The position numbers and the translations under genes were made by a program. From Moritella sp. JT01 (GTDB lineage Bacteria > Pseudomonadota > Gammaproteobacteria > Enterobacterales > Moritellaceae), in assembly GCF_001574435.1 (NCBI RefSeq), contig NZ_LOCN01000033.1, positions 38,408 to 74,047 on the forward strand: a DNA stretch of 35,640 bases, given 5' to 3'. This document shows, one piece after another, positions 16,651 to 24,515 of the stretch (the stretch's first letter is position 1; each line of letters starts with the position of its first letter). The notes under the pieces were generated by a model. That model made no database searches and was not told where the DNA came from. It saw nothing but the letters and a program-made list of their open reading frames with translations.

Positions 16651-17835
16651 ATGATGACAAACAGAATTAACGCTATCTTTATGGCCATGTTGGCATTGCT
16701 ACTGCTGGTCTGTGCAAGTGGTGCAAACGCAGCCACAGCCAGCAATGATATGGCCTATGTAATCGACATTAACAATACCATTTGGCAAGGTACACGTGAT
16801 GGCAAACCAGGTGAAGGCAGTATGCTTTACCGCTTAGAATTTTCAGATAATAACCAGGTACAAGTAATCAAACAATCAGGGGGGTTTAACCACAGCGAAC
16901 CGCAAACTTGGCACCAACAAGATAACCGCATCATCATTAACAGCGATGTAAACTCTAAAATTAAAGATTTTGACGGGGCAACGCTCACATTTTTCGCTGA
17001 TGATCGCATTAGCTTTCGTCTCGATGATGATTCATTTACCATTCATAAGTGGTATCAATATCGGGCTTATGGGCACGTACTCTTGGTATTACTTGGCCTA
17101 ATGCTACTGAACGAGATATGTCGCCGCGTAGCTTGGAGTAACTACTTACTGTTCTTTATTTTACCTGTTGTACTTATCCCTCTGTGGTCTAGCTATGATG
17201 TTACTTACTGGTTTAAATGGGTAAAACTTTATTCGGTAGTCGGTGCGGCTGCATTATTCACCCTGATCCGTTTTACCAAAATAGGTAACATGAAATGGGC
17301 TAAATTTGGTGCCGCAGCATTTCTCGCCATTAATATCTCCGAAGCAGTCATGCAAGACTTCAGTATGGGTAATACGGCGAATGTGCTGAATGCCATTGGC
17401 GGTATCTTATCAATTATCACCTTAACCGGTTGGCTGAGTATTCAGGCAGACAAAAGCAAAGAGAAAGACATGGTCTGGCCAGCGATGACTGTCTTCTGGA
17501 TCATTGCATATGATGTGTGGAATATTGTTTTTGTTTACTTAAATTTCCCAGGCTCAGCGACAGCCCAATTGATGGTACTTATATCGGCAACCATTCCCGC
17601 ATTATTTATTAAAAAAGGCACCTGGTTACAAGCCCGTGCATTTACCTTAGCGGGTTCATTTATGTATTACTTCAGCAACCCCGCCATGTTTGAAAGTAAT
17701 GTTGTTGCCATGCCACGTAATGATGAGTTAATGCTTGCCGCTGGTGCCGCCAGTTTCATTATCAATAGTATTTATGCTTACTTATTTTTCAGTAAAAAAT
17801 GGCAACAGCGTCAGCTCAAAAAAGTCACAGCATGA
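16651..17835 (+). CDS. Membrane protein with periplasmic lipocalin-like domain, paralogue of the preceding gene
   Basis: About 394 residues. A signal peptide (MMTNRINAIF, hydrophobic core, ANA cleavage site) leads into a periplasmic domain of about 110 residues with the pattern NTIWQGTRDGKPGEGSMLYR and several beta strands, lipocalin-like in appearance. About eight membrane helices follow, starting at HVLLVLLGLMLLNEI. The membrane part is paralogous to the gene before it: NISEAVMQDF, NAIGGILSIIT and IIAYDVWNIVFVY correspond to its motifs. I choose the ATG at 16651, because AGAGAG lies just ahead of it and because the resulting N-terminus is a clean signal peptide; the ATG at 16636 overlaps that site. 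The function is unknown. Confidence 0.72.
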   Translation: MMTNRINAIFMAMLALLLLVCASGANAATASNDMAYVIDINNTIWQGTRDGKPGEGSMLYRLEFSDNNQVQVIKQSGGFNHSEPQTWHQQDNRIIINSDVNSKIKDFDGATLTFFADDRISFRLDDDSFTIHKWYQYRAYGHVLLVLLGLMLLNEICRRVAWSNYLLFFILPVVLIPLWSSYDVTYWFKWVKLYSVVGAAALFTLIRFTKIGNMKWAKFGAAAFLAINISEAVMQDFSMGNTANVLNAIGGILSIITLTGWLSIQADKSKEKDMVWPAMTVFWIIAYDVWNIVFVYLNFPGSATAQLMVLISATIPALFIKKGTWLQARAFTLAGSFMYYFSNPAMFESNVVAMPRNDELMLAAGAASFIINSIYAYLFFSKKWQQRQLKKVTA

Positions 17836-17908
17836 TCTCATCCATTAACGATATAGCGCAAATATAGCTTTCAATCATATCAATATTTCATCTAGAACGG
17901 AGTCAATT

Positions 17909-18700
17909 ATGAAAAAAACTATCATGACACTTGCAGTACTAACCTTTATGTCTCCAGCCATGGCAGCCGAAACAAGTGCCGAACTCGACATGTCAGATCC
18001 AACCGATGTATATACCACGCTGGGTCTCGCTTACGGTACCGCGGGATTAGACTTTAAAGGCATGCTGATGCTATCAAGCACAGAGACACAAAAAACAGGG
18101 GTTATTTTTGAAGCTAAAAATATGCTTAACGAAGACGCTGACGCAATTAACCCACTAACACGTGACGAAGTGAGTGCCCGCTCTTATCGCCTGCGTTGGG
18201 GCACAATTAACACCGAAAATGGTTTAGGTTGGTCAATTGATGCGGTGAATGCAGAGCACCCGTTCTTTGGTAATATGACGGTTGTACAAACAGGACCAAA
18301 CATGACCATTCCTGTGGGTGACAGTTTCTACATTTGGCCTATCGTGTATGTCGGCGGTGTACTTGTAGAAAACAACAGTGAACACTTCCCGATGGACAAC
18401 TCAATGTCAAGTGAGGGTATTGATATAGCCTCTGCGGTAATCACAGGGATGGTGTATGCGCGTTACACGATCACCGACCAACTGTGGGCACTTGGTAGCT
18501 ACTCTTATACCACGGATATTCAAGGTAAATCTTGGTCTGATAATATCGCAGATGGCGGCTTACAAATGGCTAATGCTAAATACGACCTCACCCTTGGTTA
18601 CCAGTTTACTGATCGCCAAAATGTAACCCTGATTTATCGCGGAGATGACGGCGATTCAAGTGATGATAGTTTCGCGGTTGGCTATAACTACGCATTTTAA
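17909..18700 (+). CDS. Outer membrane beta-barrel protein, unknown
   Basis: A 263-residue exported protein. The signal peptide is MKKTIMTLAVLTFMSPAMA followed by AETSAELD. The mature part is rich in alternating polar and apolar strands and ends FAVGYNYAF, a C-terminal Phe typical of BAM-inserted barrels. About 8-10 strands would fit its length. GGAG precedes the ATG. It is 73 bases downstream of the second membrane protein, same strand, and probably belongs to its operon. The set then spans inner membrane, periplasm and outer membrane. The substrate or role is not readable. Confidence 0.72.
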   Translation: MKKTIMTLAVLTFMSPAMAAETSAELDMSDPTDVYTTLGLAYGTAGLDFKGMLMLSSTETQKTGVIFEAKNMLNEDADAINPLTRDEVSARSYRLRWGTINTENGLGWSIDAVNAEHPFFGNMTVVQTGPNMTIPVGDSFYIWPIVYVGGVLVENNSEHFPMDNSMSSEGIDIASAVITGMVYARYTITDQLWALGSYSYTTDIQGKSWSDNIADGGLQMANAKYDLTLGYQFTDRQNVTLIYRGDDGDSSDDSFAVGYNYAF

Positions 18701-18936
18701 TTTATTTTAAAATAGTAATTTCTAATTCAGTTATGCACCATAACAACGAGTACATTTTGTTTTTCATTAATACATACTCTTTATTTTCTAATAAGAGTAG
18801 AGGTTGGATAAAATGTTACTCGGTACATTTAAGAATATTTACACTTCAAAACTAAAGATTTTCATGCATAACTCGCTAGAAAGCGGTAAAATAGCGTTTA
18901 TGTGTAATTCATCTAAATAGGAAGGGTAAGCTGTAA

Positions 18937-19422
18937 ATGCCACATAATGCATATGAATTAGCCATCAGAGGTTACGCACTAAAGCTCATTTTAGGTCAGC
19001 TGTTGTTAGTATTATTTATTGTTTCAGCGACTTATCTTGGTACCGATCACAAGTCTACACGCTCAGCAGCGCTAGGTGGGATGATCTTTTTGCTACCACA
19101 ATATATTTTTACCCGATTGTCATTTTTGTATACCGGCTCAGCCAATATAATGCGCGCCAATACCTTTATGATCCTCGGTCATGCTTGTAAATTCGCGCTC
19201 ATTTTCATTTTATTTAGCGTGATATTACCGTTACCCGGCATTCAACATTTCAACCTGTTTATTACGTTTGTGATTGTCATGTTTTCGCAAATATTTAGCT
19301 TGTTGAGACCTCTGCCTGAACAATTTTCTAAAACAGTTACGACACCAGAAGATACTGAAAGTACAAATAGCGAAAATGCGGACATAGATAAGATACTAAC
19401 AACACGTACAACACAGGGATAA
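18937..19422 (+). CDS. AtpI-like protein (F0F1 ATP synthase protein I family)
   Basis: A 161-residue protein with four membrane helices. The order matches AtpI: a basic N-terminus, helix 1 (LILGQLLLVLFIVSATYL), an AALGGMIFLLPQYIFTR segment equal to the SGGLAVFLPN segment of E. coli AtpI, then FMILGHACKFALIFILF and LFITFVIVMFSQIFSLL. AtpI helps c-ring assembly or Mg2+ supply for the F0 sector. A polar tail of about 35 residues (TTPEDTESTNSENAD) is longer than in E. coli. No atp genes follow: the next gene is on the opposite strand. It may be a detached first gene of the atp operon or a paralogue. Confidence 0.68.
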   Translation: MPHNAYELAIRGYALKLILGQLLLVLFIVSATYLGTDHKSTRSAALGGMIFLLPQYIFTRLSFLYTGSANIMRANTFMILGHACKFALIFILFSVILPLPGIQHFNLFITFVIVMFSQIFSLLRPLPEQFSKTVTTPEDTESTNSENADIDKILTTRTTQG

Positions 19423-19455
19423 TCAATCAAGATCATCCCTGCATATCATGCTAAT

Positions 19456-20115
19456 TTAGTCTGCTAGTGTCGGTAAAATAGCTAACTTTTTAGCGTGATT
19501 AAACGGGCGGAGAATATAACGGTTATGGCGTTTCACAATCGAACGGTTCGTTGAACCAAACACCAAATAGCCGTGTGAGAACATTTTATCAATAAATGCT
19601 TGATCACCATGACGAATAAAGACCGAAAGCGGACTTTCTAATACACCATCGGTATCAGAGAAAGCACGATCATAAACCTCAGCACAAATAACCAGTGAAT
19701 TCTCACCACTTGAGCTTAATTTAAACTTATCCGTCACATTGCTTTCAGTTTCAACCAACCAGCCTTCATTATCTAACTCAGTCAAAATATCTTCTAAAAT
19801 AAACTGCGTTAAATTCTTATATTCCAGTTCGCAAATCTGCGTATACACTAGCTCTATTTTTTCAAAACGCTGCTTAAAATCAGCTTTAGGCCCTAATGTA
19901 CGGCTTTCTTGCAACCAAATATTCAAATCACCCGCGAGGATAATATCAAAACGTTTTTCTTTTAACGCACTAATAATCCAATTACCGAGAAAGTGAGTCT
20001 CTGATACTGGATTTTGTAAGCTACGTTTTTGTGCTTGCGCATCAGAAAGTGCCGTTAGACCCTCTCTAACAAGCTTCAACATATTAACGTTATATGATTT
20101 TTCTTGTTCAGACAT
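19456..20115 (-). CDS. DUF2913-like family protein
   Basis: A 219-residue soluble protein. It looks like the DUF2913 family common in Vibrio and Shewanella, judged from the N-terminal pattern (a helix with an LTALSDAQ-type segment, then FLGNWIISALKEKRFD) and the length. No catalytic motif is visible and no function is known. It is the second gene of a pair with the small membrane protein upstream (17-base gap). It is convergent with the AtpI-like gene; a loose hairpin (CAGGGAT / ATCCCTG, 19414-19441) lies between them. Confidence 0.55.
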   Translation of the reverse strand: MSEQEKSYNVNMLKLVREGLTALSDAQAQKRSLQNPVSETHFLGNWIISALKEKRFDIILAGDLNIWLQESRTLGPKADFKQRFEKIELVYTQICELEYKNLTQFILEDILTELDNEGWLVETESNVTDKFKLSSSGENSLVICAEVYDRAFSDTDGVLESPLSVFIRHGDQAFIDKMFSHGYLVFGSTNRSIVKRHNRYILRPFNHAKKLAILPTLAD

Positions 20116-20132
20116 GTGTATTCCTCAGACCA

Positions 20133-20375
20133 TTAACCAGTAAATATTGTGCTCAAGGACACATTATTGAAACCTGCGTACGCTATATATATACCAAAAA
20201 CAATTGGTAGAATGACATAAATAAGCGAATAAATGGTAAGACCAAATGGTCGACCTAATGCTTTTCTCATAAAGTCTAAACGTGCTTTTTGATGTTTTGC
20301 TTTAGCGCGCGTGAATAAAATATAACTACCATGACACAGCATAAATAGACCTAAGGCCAACGTATAAAAATCCAT
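20133..20375 (-). CDS. Small two-helix membrane protein, unknown
   Basis: An 80-residue protein with membrane segments at about residues 3-20 (YTLALGLFMLCHGSYILF) and 48-70 (IYSLIYVILPIVFGIYIAYA), separated by a basic loop (RAKAKHQKARLDFMRK) that should face the cytoplasm. The ATG at 20375 has AAGG 7 bases upstream; an upstream TTG at 20405 lacks support. It probably heads a two-gene operon with the DUF2913-like gene. Its function is unknown. Confidence 0.6.
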   Translation of the reverse strand: MDFYTLALGLFMLCHGSYILFTRAKAKHQKARLDFMRKALGRPFGLTIYSLIYVILPIVFGIYIAYAGFNNVSLSTIFTG

Positions 20376-20565
20376 AAAATTACCTTTGGTAAAAACTATA
20401 AACAATAAAGAGTGGATGCTAACAGAGCTACAATATCACAATGTGCTGTTTTGCTATTAAATTGTGATAACTTCGTGATAATTATAAATCTAATTACCGC
20501 TATAGTATATACAACACCTAGTACATACCTGACTAGATCAACTTAATGCAGTAGGATAAATAGAC

Positions 20566-21009
20566 ATGAAGTATATAATTAAATTGTTAGTTATCAGCAG
20601 CCTAATATTCTCGTTTAACAGTTTTGCTAAAGCACCTATCTATACGGGTTATTTTAGTAGTAAAGCAGTAAGTGGCTACGACACTGTTGCTTATTTCACC
20701 CAATCAAAAGCAGTAAAAGGCTTAAAAAAATTCAGTTTCGAATATAAAGGGGAAGATTGGTATTTTAGTAACAGCCAACACCTCGCGTTATTCAAACAAG
20801 AACCAGAAAAATACGCGCCACAATATGGCGGTTATTGTGCCTATGCAGTCGCGAAGAATGACACTGCCTCTTCGGATCCAACACAATGGACGATTGTAAA
20901 CGGTAAGCTTTACTTAAACTACAACGCAGATATCAGGCAACAATGGTTAAAAGACAAACTAAACTTTATTGTAAAAGCGGACCAAAACTGGCCTCACGTA
21001 TTGAACTAA
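20566..21009 (+). CDS. Exported YHS-domain protein
   Basis: A 147-residue protein with signal peptide MKYIIKLLVISSLIFSFNSFA. The YHS-type core follows: VSGYDTVAYFTQSKAVKG, then a DWYFSNSQHLALFKQEPEKYAPQYGGYCAYAVA segment. YHS domains are small folds often found near metal-handling or redox proteins; the exported single-domain form is widespread and uncharacterised. A single Cys lies in YGGYCAYA. It is the first gene of a five-gene same-strand run, 51 bases before the next start. Confidence 0.85.
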   Translation: MKYIIKLLVISSLIFSFNSFAKAPIYTGYFSSKAVSGYDTVAYFTQSKAVKGLKKFSFEYKGEDWYFSNSQHLALFKQEPEKYAPQYGGYCAYAVAKNDTASSDPTQWTIVNGKLYLNYNADIRQQWLKDKLNFIVKADQNWPHVLN

Positions 21010-21060
21010 ATAATCATAAATTGAGTGACAGTATTAAACATAATTAAAAGGATTGTTAAT

Positions 21061-21564
21061 ATGCTAACAAAAAAACGCATTTACACTATCGCAAGCTGGG
21101 CTATCGTTTTTTGGATCGCTAAAATATTTCTGACTTCCATCCCGTACAAATTCTCTGGTCATCCAGATACAGAGCATATTTTCTCTACGATCGGTTCATG
21201 GATGGCTGCAACCTTATCTGTCGATTTAGGTGCTTTCTTTGCGCAATACGGTGCAATTGTCGTTGGTAGTGCAGAATTAGCGACAAGTCTACTTTTGCTA
21301 AGCCCTTTAATTTTGTTGATTAAAGATAAAATATCAGGCCAAAATAGCGCGCGTTTACGTGCAAAAATACACGTGTTGGGTGGTTTAGCGTCTTCCGGTA
21401 TCATGGCTGGTGCGGTTTTCTTTCACTTATTTACCCCACTGGGTGTTGAAGTATTACATGAAGGCAAAAGCGATGGCGGCTCATTATTTATGGCTGCCGT
21501 ATCAATCTTAATTTTAGGCTTAGTATTAAGCGCTATTAACTTAAAATTAATCAAAGCAGAGTAA
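21061..21564 (+). CDS. DoxX-like four-helix membrane protein
   Basis: A 167-residue membrane protein with about four helices (residues about 9-25, 60-85, 105-125, 142-162). It resembles the DoxX/DoxD-like superfamily in its first helix followed by a SIPYKFSGHPDTEHIF stretch and in its length; this is a loose match. AAAGGA stands 8 bases before the ATG at 21061, better than the GTG at 21025. The stop is only 4 bases ahead of the first ATP-grasp gene, so they are surely co-transcribed. Function unknown; YHS and DoxX-like genes recur together, which suggests a shared redox or metal role. Confidence 0.62.
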   Translation: MLTKKRIYTIASWAIVFWIAKIFLTSIPYKFSGHPDTEHIFSTIGSWMAATLSVDLGAFFAQYGAIVVGSAELATSLLLLSPLILLIKDKISGQNSARLRAKIHVLGGLASSGIMAGAVFFHLFTPLGVEVLHEGKSDGGSLFMAAVSILILGLVLSAINLKLIKAE

Positions 21565-21568
21565 TCAT

Positions 21569-22441
21569 ATGATTATACGCGGCTTATTAATATTACATTA
21601 TCTCGCATTTTGCTTTCGCTTTTTGACTATTCCATGGCGTTACTTTCAGCTTAATGCGCGATATTTCAATAATCAAAAGAAAATATTCTCGAAGCAAGAT
21701 TTAGATGCTATCACCCCTGAGGAATGGCGTTTAAATCAGTATATTGATAGAAATAATTTACTCCCGACGCGCTATCCCGTATTCGCAAAACCAGAATGGG
21801 GACAAAATTCAACGGGCGTCAGTTGTATCCGTAATTATGCTGAGCTTAAAGCATTACGAGAAAGCCCTGGTTATCAGGTTCAGAATTATTTAATTCAAGA
21901 AGCAGCAACAGGCAATATCGAATTTGAAGTGTTTGTTGTTAAAGATCCTCAAAATGCTGGTCAATTTTCGGTAATGTCGATAACTCAAGTCATTAACAGC
22001 AGCACTGATAAGTTCCCCGTTAATGGTATTTATAATACCGAGACCCAATATCGGGATATTACAGACCAGCTCACAGTCACAGAACAACAGGCATTGTGGA
22101 AAGAGTTAAATCGTATGGGTGACTTTACGATTGCACGATATAGCTTAAAAGCGGATTCATTAGATACCCTTCTGCAGCGACAGTTTAAATTAGTCGAAGT
22201 AAATCTCTATGTTCCTATGCCATTAAGTTTATTAAGTCACAATTTGACCCGGTTACAGAAATACCAGTTACTGTATAACACCACGTATTCTCTTGCTCAA
22301 TTAGCGCAACAGCTAAACGGCAAAAAAGTAACACAAGGTATCTTTTTTAATAAGTTGAACGCCGCTAAACGGGGTCGTAATACAAGGATTTTGAATCAAG
22401 ATGAAACTAATAAAACAAGTAATCTACAAATGGATCAGTAG
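21569..22441 (+). CDS. ATP-grasp family ligase-like protein (first of a pair)
   Basis: A 290-residue protein. An N-terminal hydrophobic or amphipathic stretch (about 1-30, IIRGLLILHYLAFCFRF) could bind the membrane. The ATP-grasp elements are the nucleotide-binding Lys74 in YPVFAKPEWGQNSTGV, a YLIQEAATG strand (107-115) with FEVFVVKD after it, and the metal-binding E-x-N at Glu210-Asn212 (LVEVNLYVP). The usual N-terminal pre-ATP-grasp domain is short or missing. ATP-grasp enzymes activate a carboxylate as acyl phosphate and join it to an amine or thiol; the substrates here are unknown. Its 3' end overlaps the next gene by 41 bases, an unusually long overlap. Confidence 0.72.
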   Translation: MIIRGLLILHYLAFCFRFLTIPWRYFQLNARYFNNQKKIFSKQDLDAITPEEWRLNQYIDRNNLLPTRYPVFAKPEWGQNSTGVSCIRNYAELKALRESPGYQVQNYLIQEAATGNIEFEVFVVKDPQNAGQFSVMSITQVINSSTDKFPVNGIYNTETQYRDITDQLTVTEQQALWKELNRMGDFTIARYSLKADSLDTLLQRQFKLVEVNLYVPMPLSLLSHNLTRLQKYQLLYNTTYSLAQLAQQLNGKKVTQGIFFNKLNAAKRGRNTRILNQDETNKTSNLQMDQ

Positions 22442-23309
22442 CAAGTTCATGGGCGGTTGTAGTAATTATAACAGCCTTGAAGTTCGCCGTGGTTGTCGAT
22501 CTAAAAAGCAAGCTCGTGATAAATTTGCTGAAGGTAATATTCCTCACGCTAAAGGCGCGATCTTTTTCAATCCCTTCACTGCGGTTAAATTTGCCAAAGA
22601 ACATGGTTTTCCATTAGTCATCAAACCAAACGTAAGTGGTTTCTCTCGTGGCAGCCATTTTCCTATCCGTAATTATAAAGAGCTGTGGCGCGCTATCTTT
22701 TTTGCTAAATTATGGTGGCCAACAACGGTCGTAGAACAGTACCTACAAGGTAAAAACTATCGCGTAGTGATTACTAAATCCGGTGTTATCTCTGTTTTAC
22801 AACGCTACCCTGCATTTGTAAAAGGAGACGGTGTAAACACAATCAGTACCTTGATTAATACAGAAAATAATGTACGTGAAAAAATGGGGTTATATCCGTG
22901 TAACAACCCTATTTCGCAGGGTCAACAAACCATCAATTATCTGGCGAAACAAGGTTTGACCTTATCGTCAATTCCAGATGCTGAGCAACAAATTGATTTG
23001 TTTTATCGTATTTCATTAGCACCCGGTGGTGTTGTGGAAACCATACAACGCGATCTTATCCCAGCGTACAATAATGAATTGTTTGCCAAAGTATTAGATC
23101 TGTTTGACGCTGAAATTCTTGGTGTTGATGTGATCATGGAGCAAGGTATTGAACATGATGCCCGCGATCAAAAACTGATTTTCCTCGAAGTAAATTCGCG
23201 TCCTTATCTGAACATGCATAACTATCCACGTTATGGCCAAGCTGACGATCTTTCTGAGCATCTTGGTTTAATTACGGTAGTAACAAATCAACAAGCAGAC
23301 ATATTCTAA
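22401..23309 (+). CDS. ATP-grasp ligase, cyanophycin-synthetase / GshF-like
   Basis: A 302-residue ATP-grasp enzyme resembling the ATP-grasp domain of cyanophycin synthetase and of GshF. Key parts are KQARDKFAEGNIPHAKGA (36-53), Lys75 in VIKPNVSGFSRG, the strand VVEQYLQGKNYRVVI (110-124), QRYPAFVKGDGVNTI (134-148), GVDVI with Asp243, and the closing FLEVNSRPYLNMHNYPRYG with Glu263-x-Asn265 and Met272-His273. These families form amide bonds on amino-acid or peptide carboxylates. No Mur-ligase-like domain follows, so it is not cyanophycin synthetase itself. It overlaps the preceding ligase gene by 41 bases and the transporter gene by 1 base. Confidence 0.8.
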   Translation: MKLIKQVIYKWISSKFMGGCSNYNSLEVRRGCRSKKQARDKFAEGNIPHAKGAIFFNPFTAVKFAKEHGFPLVIKPNVSGFSRGSHFPIRNYKELWRAIFFAKLWWPTTVVEQYLQGKNYRVVITKSGVISVLQRYPAFVKGDGVNTISTLINTENNVREKMGLYPCNNPISQGQQTINYLAKQGLTLSSIPDAEQQIDLFYRISLAPGGVVETIQRDLIPAYNNELFAKVLDLFDAEILGVDVIMEQGIEHDARDQKLIFLEVNSRPYLNMHNYPRYGQADDLSEHLGLITVVTNQQADIF

Positions 23310-24484
23310 TGTCTCGCTCAATATCGACGCTGGCACCTGCCAGCTACTTTACTTTATTTTCAGCCACTCACAGTTTTGTGATCGGCTTACTGCCCTTCTA
23401 CCTTCCTATTCTTATTTGGCAGCAATATCAAGAACTCGCACCACTCACTGAATTTATCGCTTGGACTGGCGCGGGGTTCGTGATGGCATTATGGGGCTGG
23501 CATCAATTATTCATCCGAGGTTACTGGCGCACATTAATCATCTTATCGTTCGCCTTAGAAATCGGGCTTATTTATGTCGCACTCTTTCATATAGCAAACA
23601 TTAACTTAATCATACTAGGCTTACTCAATGGCTTATTTAATTGCAGCTATTGGATGTTACAACGTATCCTTTTTAACAGCATCAGTGGCAGTAGTAATAC
23701 CGGGCGACTGTTTGGTAATTTACAGCTGATATTAGGATTCAGTTTAAAACTGGGGATCTTGTTTGGCGGCTATTTTATGCAAACACAACCTTGGGTTATA
23801 TTGTCGTTAAGCATAATGGCAGCGCTCGGTTTCTGTATCATGACTATAAACTCACTCGCGACACCGACATTTGTTTACGAGCGTAGTGATCATATTCAGG
23901 CTAAATCGGTGATTAGTACCCGTGATAAAATCGTGTTTCTTGTTGATGGGCCTTTTTTGTATCTCGAAAGCTATTTATGGGTGCTGAGTATTTTTCATTT
24001 AACCAACAGTGATACCAGTCAATTTAGTTTAACTGTCATTGCACTGTCTTTAGCCTTGGGATTCATATTTTACTTCATCAAAAATACCATCGACAAGCAG
24101 CCCCAATACCGACTATATCAAGTCGCGACGTTACTTTATCTTTGTGGTTGGTTAGTGCGCGGCTGGATCTCTCCTGATTGGAGCGGTTTTGCAATTGGGT
24201 TAGGTTTACTCAGTGTGGCATTTGCTACCGCATTGTTTCGTTTATATTTCAATAAACGTTTTTATGATAAGGCGAAGCAACAAGCTAATTACCAGTATTT
24301 AGTCAGCAAGAGCCTCTATTCTCAGCTTGGCATTGTGATATTTTTTGCAGGATTAACCGTTATGTCTAACGTAACTACCGTTAATCTTAACCACGTCTAC
24401 TGGGGAGTATTGCCATTAATTGCTATTTATATGCTCTATCAGCAGGGTAGTAAGCCTATCAGCAACAACGCCGTATCACCCTAA
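23309..24484 (+). CDS. MFS-like membrane transporter
   Basis: A 391-residue inner membrane protein with 11-12 predicted helices in two halves, split by a polar loop at about residues 190-210, as in major facilitator proteins. The first half has a GLLNGLFNCSYWMLQRILFNS stretch of MFS character; no classic MFS motif A is clear. Its ATG overlaps the stop of the CphA-like ligase (TAATG), so translation is coupled. As the last gene of the YHS - DoxX-like - ATP-grasp - ATP-grasp run it is a good candidate exporter (or importer) for the product of the ligases; that is inference. Confidence 0.72.
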   Translation: MSRSISTLAPASYFTLFSATHSFVIGLLPFYLPILIWQQYQELAPLTEFIAWTGAGFVMALWGWHQLFIRGYWRTLIILSFALEIGLIYVALFHIANINLIILGLLNGLFNCSYWMLQRILFNSISGSSNTGRLFGNLQLILGFSLKLGILFGGYFMQTQPWVILSLSIMAALGFCIMTINSLATPTFVYERSDHIQAKSVISTRDKIVFLVDGPFLYLESYLWVLSIFHLTNSDTSQFSLTVIALSLALGFIFYFIKNTIDKQPQYRLYQVATLLYLCGWLVRGWISPDWSGFAIGLGLLSVAFATALFRLYFNKRFYDKAKQQANYQYLVSKSLYSQLGIVIFFAGLTVMSNVTTVNLNHVYWGVLPLIAIYMLYQQGSKPISNNAVSP

Positions 24485-24515
24485 GCGGTTTACGGCGTAC
24501 AACCGACTTATGATA

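Noticed and set aside
19414..19441. Hairpin CAGGGAT / ATCCCTG as a terminator between the AtpI-like and DUF2913 genes
   Set aside because: The stem is only 7 bp with a 14-base loop and there is no T-run in either direction.
22401..23309. Calling the second ligase a full cyanophycin synthetase
   Set aside because: Only the ATP-grasp domain is present (302 residues); the Mur-ligase-like domain needed for cyanophycin is absent and no cyanophycinase is nearby.
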